Of a DNA stretch of 29,118 nucleotides, positions 7,348 to 15,189 are shown one piece after another (the stretch's first letter is position 1; every line of letters starts with the position of its first letter). Position numbers and translations under genes: made by a program. This stretch comes from Bacteroidales bacterium UBA4070 (GTDB taxonomy: Bacteria; Bacteroidota; Bacteroidia; Bacteroidales; VadinHA17), in contig DFYY01000028.1 in assembly GCA_002383485.1 (NCBI GenBank), positions 38,467-67,584 of the forward strand. Reading direction: 5' to 3'. Under the pieces are notes generated by a model. That model was not told the DNA's origin and did not search any database. It saw only the letters and a list, made by a program, of their open reading frames with translations.

Positions 7348-9771
7348 CTACTGTTTTAAAGCTACTGATGCAACAGTTCCGGCAGCCAAAATGACTCCGC
7401 CGAGGATAAAACATGAGTTGGCCGTTCCCGCCAGCGGTACCAGCAGTGTGGCAACGGTCAGGTAACCAAGAGCCGAGCCTGCCATGTCGGCAGCATATAT
7501 CCTGCCAGTGGTTTTGCCGCTGTCGCGGGATGTAAGAATCCTGTAGACGGCCCCGGTGATGAATCCTGCAGAAGGCAGAGTGATGCCGAGCCAGGCAAGC
7601 ACCTGACCTCTTGATGCAGTGACCAGTGACGGCGCCAGGATGCCGGTGAGAGTGAAGATCGCTGTGAGAAGGAGGGTGCAGATAACGATTTTCCTGAGCG
7701 CCAGCCGTTCGCCGAGCATGGCCCCGGCCGCCAGCCCGGCCATAAGCAGGGTCAGTATGACGGCAGAAAGTATGTAGAAATTTCCCACAGCCATCTGGAG
7801 AATGAATATCGAGATCATTCCGAATCCCGCCAGGCTTGCCGATGAAGCGAACATCATCAGTCCCTGCCGGGTAGCAAAGAGAAGGGGAATTGCAGTCAGT
7901 ATCACCAGCAGGACAATTATTCCGCCTCTCATACCCATCCTCTCAAGGGAGAGAATATTTGAAAAGAGCGCTGACACCGGCCTGACGGCACTGTTCATTC
8001 CTGCATCCCTGTCAACCTGGGAAAGAATCTGTTCCTTCTTTAGCCGTATGGCGGCATCGTCAAGATAGTCAGCATTGACGTAACTGTTTTCAATCCCCCG
8101 CAGCGCTGTCATCAAGGCCGGTTCTGCGCTTACAGGAGCGTCCGAGGCAATGACATAAAGCATTGTGCCAGGAATGAGGGTGACGTGGCTGAAAACGCCT
8201 GTAATGGCATTGTAGTAAGGGGAGAATCCATGCCTGTAACTGGCTGGAGAGTAATTGAACCAGGGCATGGGTGTACAGGTGAATACACCGCCGGCAGACA
8301 GATGTTCATTGACAAGCCTGAAATACTCCGCGGTGAAGAACCTGCTGACTGACAATGTAGAGGGCGGAGGAATAAGCTGAATCACAGCATCATATGTCTC
8401 TGAGGTTTCCCTCAGGAACGTCAGCGGGTCATTGCTCGCCACCCGTACCTGCATGATTCCGCACAGGGTGTCGCGCGCTCCTTCTGCCGCGATCAGGCCG
8501 GGATCGACCTCAAGGTAGTCAAGCCTGTCAACTGAATGCTTCATCACCTCCGGCAGGTGTCTTTTCAGTCCTCCTGATATGAGCAGGACCCTGTCGTATC
8601 GGTTACGCTGCAGCAGGGCGTAATGGATATTCTCTTCAGCGCCCGTCACATCCCCTTCATAGTAGAGTGGTCGGTGGTCAAAATATACAGTGCGTTCATC
8701 GCCGTAATATCCTGTTGTGATGTTGCCGAAAGGAGTGTCCCTGCTTTCTGTTACCCTGACTCCGCGGAGCAGCAGGCTTCTGACGGCCGGATCGGGCGGA
8801 AAGGCCAACAGCAGAATGCCTGCAGTCAGCAGAAGCGTAAGCGCCGCAATCCTTATACGTGTCCGGCATTTCAGCAGCAAGGTCAGGATAGCCGATGCCA
8901 CAATCAATATGAGCAGGTAAAGCTGAAAATTGGGTATTGCAAGTGTTACCGTCAGCGCCGTGACCACACCGGCAGCCACTGACCCTGCAGTTTCCGTACC
9001 AAAACTGTTGCCCGGACCGGAAAGGCCTGAGGCGTACCTGAGAAGTGACAAGCGGACGAATATAAGGGCTGAGATGAATGTCACGGGGGCTACACTCACA
9101 GCCAGGATCACCATCGCCTGGAAAAATGAGGGTGTCTGCCCGGGGCTGAGGATGATCGCAGACATCATCAGCAAAATCAGAGGGGAAAGAAGAATGCATC
9201 CCATCAGGGTCCACATCATCCTCCCGGGGGAGGTTATGGATGACCGGGCTCCGGTGACGGACCCGCCGGATGCAATTATGAGCCACAGCCAAAGAAAGAG
9301 CCCCGCAATTGCCTCGGTACCTCCGCCGAGTATAAGTGCCTCCCGGATCAGGATGAACTGAGAGGCAGAACTGACAAATCCTGTCAGCAGCAACAGCGGC
9401 CGGTAAAGCCGGACTTCAAATCCGGTTGATTCTGCCGCTGCAGGACTTTTCACACCCGTGAGGTTGCCGTTTTTGCGGAGATAATAACTGAGATGCCATG
9501 TGAGGTGAATTACCGCTGCAAAGACCATAGCCGACCCCGCCTCCACATGCCAGTGCTTAACCGATTCAGCAAAAGGGATCTCCCACCGGTAGGTGATCCT
9601 GAGTGCGAGGAAAATCCCTAAAAGTCCTGAGAGGAAAAAGGAAACCAGCAACACCCAGTTCCAGAATCGCCGGTGGGATAAGCGGGGGGTGAACCCCGAA
9701 ACGGAAAGAAAGAGGGTAAACAGATAGATTACCGTGACAGTCATCCCTATGGGAAGAACGTGATAGGTCAT
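7348..9771 (-). CDS. Polytopic membrane protein with degenerate spermidine-synthase-like domain
   Basis: An 807-residue protein of unknown function. Residues 1-100 form about three membrane helices with clustered histidines (H73, H75, H89, H93 in KHWHVEAGS...IHLTWHLSYY), which look like possible heme b ligands. Residues 120-330 form about six more helices, as in fused MFS/spermidine-synthase proteins. Residues 340-545 resemble the soluble spermidine synthase fold: DHRPLYYEGD, then LLISGGLK where GGGDG is expected, LEVDP for the acidic SAM-ribose motif, and FFTAEYFRLV. The usual catalytic Asp of YDvIivD is replaced (YDAVIQ). Residues 615-807 are again membrane helices. It starts 8 bp after the Memo-AMMECR1 stop, so the genes are almost certainly cotranscribed. 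Polyamine synthesis is unlikely. Confidence 0.85.
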   Translation of the reverse strand: MTYHVLPIGMTVTVIYLFTLFLSVSGFTPRLSHRRFWNWVLLVSFFLSGLLGIFLALRITYRWEIPFAESVKHWHVEAGSAMVFAAVIHLTWHLSYYLRKNGNLTGVKSPAAAESTGFEVRLYRPLLLLTGFVSSASQFILIREALILGGGTEAIAGLFLWLWLIIASGGSVTGARSSITSPGRMMWTLMGCILLSPLILLMMSAIILSPGQTPSFFQAMVILAVSVAPVTFISALIFVRLSLLRYASGLSGPGNSFGTETAGSVAAGVVTALTVTLAIPNFQLYLLILIVASAILTLLLKCRTRIRIAALTLLLTAGILLLAFPPDPAVRSLLLRGVRVTESRDTPFGNITTGYYGDERTVYFDHRPLYYEGDVTGAEENIHYALLQRNRYDRVLLISGGLKRHLPEVMKHSVDRLDYLEVDPGLIAAEGARDTLCGIMQVRVASNDPLTFLRETSETYDAVIQLIPPPSTLSVSRFFTAEYFRLVNEHLSAGGVFTCTPMPWFNYSPASYRHGFSPYYNAITGVFSHVTLIPGTMLYVIASDAPVSAEPALMTALRGIENSYVNADYLDDAAIRLKKEQILSQVDRDAGMNSAVRPVSALFSNILSLERMGMRGGIIVLLVILTAIPLLFATRQGLMMFASSASLAGFGMISIFILQMAVGNFYILSAVILTLLMAGLAAGAMLGERLALRKIVICTLLLTAIFTLTGILAPSLVTASRGQVLAWLGITLPSAGFITGAVYRILTSRDSGKTTGRIYAADMAGSALGYLTVATLLVPLAGTANSCFILGGVILAAGTVASVALKQ

Positions 9772-9779
9772 GTGTCAGG

Positions 9780-11276
9780 CTATTCGCTGAAGACGTAGGC
9801 TTCGTACACAAAGATCTCCGTATCCCGGTCTTTCCAGCCGTCCCACCCGATGCCTGCCTTGTCGCGGGCACAGTATCCCAGGAACTGCTCAACGGTCCAG
9901 CCCTGTTCCTCCGCCACCTGAGGAAGGAAAGTGCCTGAGCGGTAACCTTTTTTAAGGTATATGCCGTGCTTTCCTATCCTGATCTCTTCTGCTGACTGAA
10001 TCTTCTTCATGGGTCCGAGAACGGATATCTCAATATGTATCGACGGGTATTCCGACCTCGTCAGGGCGGGGAACCTGGGGTCACTGAAGGCAGCCTCGGT
10101 TGCCATCGTACCCACCACTTCCCACAGCGGGTCAGGTGAGGTGAAACGTCCGATGCATCCCCTCAGGTCACGATCAATTGTTATAGTTACAAACGCTCCC
10201 AGCGGTTCACGGAGGTGCGGTGTCAGTTTAGCCTGGTCGACAACTGCGGGTTTCCTGTGTTCCAGCCTGGCGGAGATGGCCTCCCTGGCTATCGCGAAGA
10301 GAGTCTCCTGCTCAGCCTCACTGAGACTGAATGGCTCAGTCTGAGAGCCTGTTTTTGCCGCAGCCCTGCCTTCAAGCACAATGGCGTTGTAGCCCACGAC
10401 CTCATCCTTTGATCCCCTGGGTGAATCACCTGAATTCGTATACTCCACGTTCCGGAAAACCAAACCTTCACTCTTCTCTGCAAGGTAAAGCAGAACCATA
10501 CCTGCAGGCCATCCGCACATTGCGGTAGCCAGGTTCTCAATTCCGGACGACTCGATGTTCCGAATCGTGCGAAGGAAACCTTCCGGGTCTCCCTTTAATA
10601 TAGCATCACTGACCATCCTGTCAGCCTTTCGTGCATCTTCGGCTGACGGATAATGAGAAAAGTCGCTGCTGATGATGAAGAGATTGCGGTCATTGAACCA
10701 GGGCTCCAGCCCCGTTGCTATTGCCTTGAGTACATTTAAGTTCTTCGTCCCGATAAGCACAGGCACTACCGGCGGAACAGGATTGAACCGGTACTGGATG
10801 AAGGGTAGCTGTACCTCAAGCGAGTGTTCCGGACCGTGAGCTTCATCCTTGGAGATAAACCACCGGTTTGTCGATTGCAGCTTCCTGCCCAGTTCACTGT
10901 TGACATGGATGGTTCCCAGGGGTGTCACCAGGTTTCCAGATGTAAAGACTGCTGCACCTTCGTAAGCGTACCTGTGACTGACACCGATGAGGAAGATATT
11001 GTCATAGGTTGCCCCGGAGGGGATGGCGGCAAAGCCCGCTGCCGCAGTATGTCCCGAAAAGACATAGCCCGCATGCGGTACGAGTATTGCCCTCACTTGC
11101 ACACCTTCACGGGGCTTTCCAAAGCCGGCGAAATACCCCGCAAGCTCACTCCTAAGCCGTTCGCTGCCAGCAGGATAGAAACTCCCTGATACTGCAGGTT
11201 GCCTGTCGCGCTCCTGTCCAAATATGTTCATAAGTGAAAAAATTAACATTACCAGGATCAGACTAACTGTTTTCAT
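9780..11276 (-). CDS. amrB: Secreted Memo-AMMECR1 fusion (AmmeMemoRadiSam proteins B and A)
   Basis: Two AmmeMemoRadiSam parts fused in 498 residues. Residues 1-20 look like a Sec signal peptide, with a hydrophobic core ending NIFGQE. The Memo domain (about 25-310) keeps family metal-site motifs: PHAGYVFSG with H68, GVSHRYAYEG with H101, AHGPEHSLEVQLPF with H147 and H151, SSDFSHY with D205 and H208, and C254 in TAMCGWPAG. The AMMECR1 domain (about 325-498) carries LRGCIGRF at 371-378 and ends with KDRDTEIFVYEA. Memo relatives bind metal (iron or copper reported for human MEMO1). No enzymatic role is settled for either domain here. It is the first gene of a tight minus-strand operon, and the export signal implies a periplasmic site. 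Confidence 0.93.
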   Translation of the reverse strand: MKTVSLILVMLIFSLMNIFGQERDRQPAVSGSFYPAGSERLRSELAGYFAGFGKPREGVQVRAILVPHAGYVFSGHTAAAGFAAIPSGATYDNIFLIGVSHRYAYEGAAVFTSGNLVTPLGTIHVNSELGRKLQSTNRWFISKDEAHGPEHSLEVQLPFIQYRFNPVPPVVPVLIGTKNLNVLKAIATGLEPWFNDRNLFIISSDFSHYPSAEDARKADRMVSDAILKGDPEGFLRTIRNIESSGIENLATAMCGWPAGMVLLYLAEKSEGLVFRNVEYTNSGDSPRGSKDEVVGYNAIVLEGRAAAKTGSQTEPFSLSEAEQETLFAIAREAISARLEHRKPAVVDQAKLTPHLREPLGAFVTITIDRDLRGCIGRFTSPDPLWEVVGTMATEAAFSDPRFPALTRSEYPSIHIEISVLGPMKKIQSAEEIRIGKHGIYLKKGYRSGTFLPQVAEEQGWTVEQFLGYCARDKAGIGWDGWKDRDTEIFVYEAYVFSE

Positions 11277-11297
11277 AATAAAAGCAGTTGTTTCCCG

Positions 11298-11305
11298 TAA
11301 AGTTA
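11298..11305 (-). promoter_or_regulatory. Candidate -7-like element before the Memo-AMMECR1 gene
   Basis: The minus strand reads TAACTTTA, one base from TAnnTTTG. It would place transcription start near 11290, about 14 nt before the ATG. It lies in the 62-bp gap behind the SiaC-family gene, so read-through from that gene is an alternative. Confidence 0.25.
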
Positions 11306-11338
11306 TGCAAAAACCCGTAAAAATCCGGAGATAATACC

Positions 11339-11797
11339 TCAGATGAGAACAATGTTCTCCTTCAGAGTGTTGCCGTCTTCATCAATGCCGTAAAGCCTGA
11401 GTCCTACACTGCAAGTTGCATCTGCCGTGACATCCAGGAATGGGGAAAGTGATTCCCTTACATCCTCCTCGCCCATTGAGTCATATTCCTCAATGTCAAA
11501 ATAGAGATGAACAAACAGTATATGATCACTCTTCTTTATTTTGGTAAGAACCTTCAATATCTTTCCCATCCAGATGACTGAAGAGGTATTGAAATAGTCC
11601 ACGTTGAACTTTAGATTCGTGCTCTCGGCCGGGTTCTTCGCATATTCCGATGCCCATTTGTATAACGGCTCGAAAAATCCTGATGCATTTTCCGGCAACG
11701 ACTTTCCTGTAAACGTTAGATTTCCCGTTCCAGCCGTGAAACTGACAGCGGGTGTTTTAGACGTTGCGTCAATTCGAATATCCTGTAGTTTTACCAT
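11339..11797 (-). CDS. SiaC-family (DUF1987) regulatory phosphoprotein
   Basis: A 152-residue protein matching the SiaC/DUF1987 family. It has TPAVSFTAGTGNLTFTGKSLPENA, a WASEYAKNPA segment and the phosphoacceptor region DYFNTSS, where T71 corresponds to the threonine phosphorylated in Pseudomonas aeruginosa SiaC. In that organism SiaB phosphorylates and SiaA dephosphorylates SiaC, and unmodified SiaC activates a diguanylate cyclase. After NTSS this copy reads VIWMGK instead of the more usual SK. No SiaA or SiaB kinase/phosphatase or GGDEF partner is encoded in the window, so the partners lie elsewhere or differ. It shares a divergent region of about 200 bp with argS and lies 62 bp upstream of the Memo-AMMECR1 gene. 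Confidence 0.85.
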   Translation of the reverse strand: MVKLQDIRIDATSKTPAVSFTAGTGNLTFTGKSLPENASGFFEPLYKWASEYAKNPAESTNLKFNVDYFNTSSVIWMGKILKVLTKIKKSDHILFVHLYFDIEEYDSMGEEDVRESLSPFLDVTADATCSVGLRLYGIDEDGNTLKENIVLI

Positions 11798-11846
11798 AAC
11801 GTGTGTTTTCTTCCCTGGTTTTGTACTATTGCCCCAATGTACAAGC

Positions 11847-11854
11847 TAAAGGTA
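11847..11854 (-). promoter_or_regulatory. Candidate -7-like element for the SiaC-family gene
   Basis: The minus strand reads TACCTTTA, one mismatch from TAnnTTTG. It would give a leader of about 43 nt before the ATG at 11797. Confidence 0.25.
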
Positions 11855-11976
11855 GCCTGTTTTTTTCGATGCTGATTTTGTTTTCGTCAAAAATTAATAA
11901 ACAGTTATCAACTTTTTTGAACAATTTATCCCACATCCTGCAACGGATTCCGGACTAAAAGTAACAACAATTTATC

Positions 11977-11984
11977 TATATTTG
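11977..11984 (+). promoter_or_regulatory. Candidate -7 promoter element for argS
   Basis: TATATTTG is an exact TAnnTTTG. Transcription would begin near 11990-11992, at the GTG that opens the longest argS frame, which argues for the ATG at 12005 as the true start. No clear -33 TTG is seen. Confidence 0.45.
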
Positions 11985-12004
11985 CAGCCGTGATAAAAAT
12001 CAGG

Positions 12005-13792
12005 ATGGAGAAGCTGCTCAGGATAGTAATAAAGGAGGCTGTCGCAAGTCTTTACGGAGCTGATGCCGGTGATGATCTCCTACAGATACAGAAGACCAGG
12101 AAGGAGTTTGAAGGCGATTACACCCTTGTGGTGTTTCCGCTTGCAAAAATCTCCCATCGCTCCCCTGAACAGACGGCCCGGGATTTGGGTGAATACCTGG
12201 CCCGTGAAATAAATGCCGTAAGCGGATTCAATGTAATCAAGGGATTCCTGAATCTGACGATAGCCCCGGCCGAATGGGTCACACGCCTCCATGAAATCCA
12301 TGGGGAAGAACACTACGGTTTTGCGGCGCCGGGACCGGATGCCGAGACCATAGTTATCGAATACTCCTCACCCAATACAAATAAGCCACTCCACCTCGGT
12401 CACATCAGGAACAACCTGCTCGGTTTTTCACTGTCGAGGATTTGCGCTGCCGCAGGTGCAAGGGTTATCAGGACCAACATTGTTAATGACCGCGGCATAC
12501 ATATCTGCAAGTCGATGCTCGCATGGCTCAGATATGGCAACGGACGCACACCGGCATCCGAGGGGATGAAGGGTGACCATTTTGTGGGCGATTACTACGT
12601 TCTTTTCGAGAAAAAGCTCAGGGAACAAATCGAACCGCTTGTTGATGCCGGATCAACTCCCGAAGAGGCACGTGAAAACGCCCCGCTGATGCTTGAAGCC
12701 CGCCAGCTGCTTCTCAAATGGGAGGCAGGTGACCCGGATACGGTTCAGCTCTGGCAGATGATGAACTCATGGGTATACGAGGGCTTCGATGTAACCTACA
12801 GGGCACTGGGAGTCGAATTCGACAGGATCTATTACGAATCGGATACTTACAAGATCGGAAAGGAGATCGTCCTTCGCTCACTGGCTGAAGGACACCTCAT
12901 CCGCAGGGAGGATGGCTCGGTATGGATAGACCTGACTGCAGACAAACTGGATCAGAAACTGCTGCTCCGGTCCGACGGGACCGCCGTCTATATGACACAG
13001 GACCTCGGAACGGCAACAATCAGATACAACGATTACAGGTTTGACCGTCATATTTATGTCGTAGGCAACGAGCAGAACTATCATTTCCAGGTACTTGCAC
13101 TGACCCTGCTCAGAATGGGCTATGACTGGGCAAAGGGACTGCACCATTTTTCATACGGCATGGTGGAACTCCCTGAAGGTAAAATGAAATCCCGCGAAGG
13201 GACTGTAGTGGACGCCGATGACCTCATCGCCGAAATGACTGCAACCGCTGAAGAGATGTCACGGGAACTGGGTAAGCTCACCGGCTACAGCGATGCCGAG
13301 AAGAAAAACATCTGCAGGCAGATAGGACTCGGAGCCCTGAAATATTATATTCTTAAGGTCGATCCGAAAAAGAACATGACTTTCAACCCGAAGGAGTCGA
13401 TCGATTTCAACGGTAATACCGGTCCCTTTATCCAATATACCTATGCCCGCATCAGGTCGGTCCTGAAAAAGGCTGAGGAGACAGGAGTGACATTTGCCGC
13501 CGGCGAGGCAGAGAAGGTTATTCCCAACGCCAAGGAAATAAGTGTAATAAAACTACTGAACGACTTTCCCGCACTGGTGACAGAGGCTGCATCGGAGCTG
13601 AGTCCGGCTCTCATTGCCAACTATTGCTATGACCTCTCAAGGGAGTTCAACCAGTTCTATCATGATTACACGATACTTGGAGAGTCAGATGAAAACCTGC
13701 GCAGCTTCCGCCTGAAACTGTCGGAGCTCACCGGCAGGGTGCTGGAGAGAGGCCTTTTTCTGCTGGGCATTGAAGCTCCGGAAAGAATGTAA
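12005..13792 (+). CDS. argS: Arginyl-tRNA synthetase
   Basis: ArgS charges tRNA-Arg with arginine in the cytoplasm. The product has 595 residues with an N-terminal Add1-type domain, the class I HIGH motif HLGH at residues 130-133 (SSPNTNKPLHLGHIRNN), a KMSKS-equivalent KMKS at 393-396 (GKMKSREGTVV) and a C-terminal DALR-type anticodon-binding helical domain (SIDFNGNTGPFIQYTYARIRS onward). The frame is open from a GTG at 11990, but a strong -7 element ending at 11984 puts transcription start at that codon, so the ATG at 12005 (MEKLLR) is preferred. ffh follows after 21 bp, probably cotranscribed. Confidence 0.97.
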   Translation: MEKLLRIVIKEAVASLYGADAGDDLLQIQKTRKEFEGDYTLVVFPLAKISHRSPEQTARDLGEYLAREINAVSGFNVIKGFLNLTIAPAEWVTRLHEIHGEEHYGFAAPGPDAETIVIEYSSPNTNKPLHLGHIRNNLLGFSLSRICAAAGARVIRTNIVNDRGIHICKSMLAWLRYGNGRTPASEGMKGDHFVGDYYVLFEKKLREQIEPLVDAGSTPEEARENAPLMLEARQLLLKWEAGDPDTVQLWQMMNSWVYEGFDVTYRALGVEFDRIYYESDTYKIGKEIVLRSLAEGHLIRREDGSVWIDLTADKLDQKLLLRSDGTAVYMTQDLGTATIRYNDYRFDRHIYVVGNEQNYHFQVLALTLLRMGYDWAKGLHHFSYGMVELPEGKMKSREGTVVDADDLIAEMTATAEEMSRELGKLTGYSDAEKKNICRQIGLGALKYYILKVDPKKNMTFNPKESIDFNGNTGPFIQYTYARIRSVLKKAEETGVTFAAGEAEKVIPNAKEISVIKLLNDFPALVTEAASELSPALIANYCYDLSREFNQFYHDYTILGESDENLRSFRLKLSELTGRVLERGLFLLGIEAPERM

Positions 13793-13813
13793 ATAACAGA
13801 ATACTGAATAATT

Positions 13814-15136
13814 ATGTTTGAAAGCCTTAGTGAAAGACTTGAACGCTCCTTCAAGATACTGAAGGGAGAAGGAGTGATTTCAGAGATCAATGTATCGGAG
13901 ACTCTGAAAGATGTGCGCAGGGCGCTTCTGGATGCGGATGTCAACTTTAAGATTGCCAAGCAGTTTACCGATACGGTCAAGCAGAAGGCGATGGGCCAGA
14001 ATGTGCTGAAGGCAGTCAAGCCCTCACAGATGATGGTAAAGATCGTTCATGACGAACTGGTCCTGCTGATGGGAGGGGAGAAGACCGACATAAACATAAA
14101 GCCGAACCCTGCCATTATCCTGATAGCCGGACTGCAGGGTAGCGGTAAAACCACATTCAGCGCAAAACTGGCTAAGCATCTGAAGGGCAAGCGCGGAAAG
14201 AATCCGCTGCTGGTTGCGGGCGACGTATACCGGCCTGCAGCCATTGAACAGCTGAAAGTACTCGGCGCTCAGATAGAGGTGCCCGTTTACACCGAGGAAG
14301 GCAGCCACAACCCGGTTGAGATTGCACGCAACGCAATCAGGGAAGCAAAAAAGAGCGGACATGACCTGGTGATAATAGACACTGCGGGCCGCCTGGCCGT
14401 TGACCAGGAGATGATGAACGAGATTGCTGCCGTAAAAGATGCCGTCAACCCTCATGAGACTCTGTTTGTAGTTGACTCGATGACCGGCCAGGATGCAGTC
14501 AACACAGCATTTGAATTCAATGAAAGAATTGATTATGACGGAGTTGTGCTGACCAAACTTGACGGTGACACCCGGGGAGGAGCAGCGCTTTCAATCAGAT
14601 CAGTGGTAAATAAACCGGTCAAGTTCGTCAGTACCGGAGAGAAGATGGATGCAATGGACATCTTCTACCCTGAGAGGATGGCCGACAGGATACTTGGAAT
14701 GGGCGACATCGTCAGTCTCGTTGAGAAGGCGCAGGAACAATATGACGAGGAGGAGGCCCGCAAGCTTCAGAAAAAGATAGCGAAGGACCAGTTCGACTTC
14801 AATGACTTCATCTCGCAGATCCAGCAGATCAAGAAGATGGGTAACATGAAGGACCTGATGGGTATGATCCCTGGCGTAAGCAAGGCGATAAAGAACCTTG
14901 ATATTGACGACGATGCCTTCAAGGGGATCGAAGCAATTATTTCAAGTATGACCCCGGCTGAAAGAATAAATCCGGTTCTCCTCAACGGCAGCCGCAGGAA
15001 ACGCATCGCATCAGGCAGCGGAACCACTGTCATGGAGGTAAACAGGCTGCTGAAACAGTTTGACGAGACAAGGAAGATAATGAAGATGGTGGCCAAGGGG
15101 GGAGACCTGTCAAAGCTGGCTGCCAGGAGGCGGTAG
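13814..15136 (+). CDS. ffh: Signal recognition particle protein Ffh (SRP54)
   Basis: Ffh is the SRP GTPase that binds signal sequences on ribosomes and delivers them to FtsY. The 440-residue product has the N-domain helices, P-loop GLQGSGKTT at residues 106-114, the DTAGRL motif (IIDTAGRLAVDQEMM), TKLDGDTRGGAALS, and a methionine-rich M domain with KKMGNMKDLMGMIPG. The RNA-binding helix-turn-helix reads RRKRIASGSGTTVMEV, with INPVLLNGSRR just before it. It lies 21 bp after argS. Its stop is followed by a run of GGCAGTA-type repeats, then folD. The SRP RNA gene is not evident in the window. Confidence 0.98.
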   Translation: MFESLSERLERSFKILKGEGVISEINVSETLKDVRRALLDADVNFKIAKQFTDTVKQKAMGQNVLKAVKPSQMMVKIVHDELVLLMGGEKTDINIKPNPAIILIAGLQGSGKTTFSAKLAKHLKGKRGKNPLLVAGDVYRPAAIEQLKVLGAQIEVPVYTEEGSHNPVEIARNAIREAKKSGHDLVIIDTAGRLAVDQEMMNEIAAVKDAVNPHETLFVVDSMTGQDAVNTAFEFNERIDYDGVVLTKLDGDTRGGAALSIRSVVNKPVKFVSTGEKMDAMDIFYPERMADRILGMGDIVSLVEKAQEQYDEEEARKLQKKIAKDQFDFNDFISQIQQIKKMGNMKDLMGMIPGVSKAIKNLDIDDDAFKGIEAIISSMTPAERINPVLLNGSRRKRIASGSGTTVMEVNRLLKQFDETRKIMKMVAKGGDLSKLAARRR

Positions 15137-15186
15137 GCAAAGGCAGTAGGCAATAGGCAGTAGTGTTAAATCGCAAATCGCAAATA
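15133..15186 (+). repeat. Short tandem repeats GGCARTA and AAATCGC between ffh and folD
   Basis: Starting at the ffh stop, the sequence runs GGCAAA, GGCAGTA, GGCAATA, GGCAGTA and then two copies of AAATCGC, ending just before the folD ATG. Fifteen bases (15151-15165) recur exactly, in inverse orientation, at 38-52 upstream of secA. Such degenerate heptamer runs are intergenic decorations in Bacteroidota as I recall. They fill the whole gap, so any folD promoter would overlap them. Confidence 0.6.
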
Positions 15187-15189
15187 TAT

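Noticed and set aside
11904..11936. Two DnaA-box-like sequences (TTATCAACT and TTATCCCACA) suggesting an origin
   Set aside because: Both deviate from TTATNCACA, there are only two, and no dnaA, dnaN or gidA gene or AT-rich unwinding region is present.
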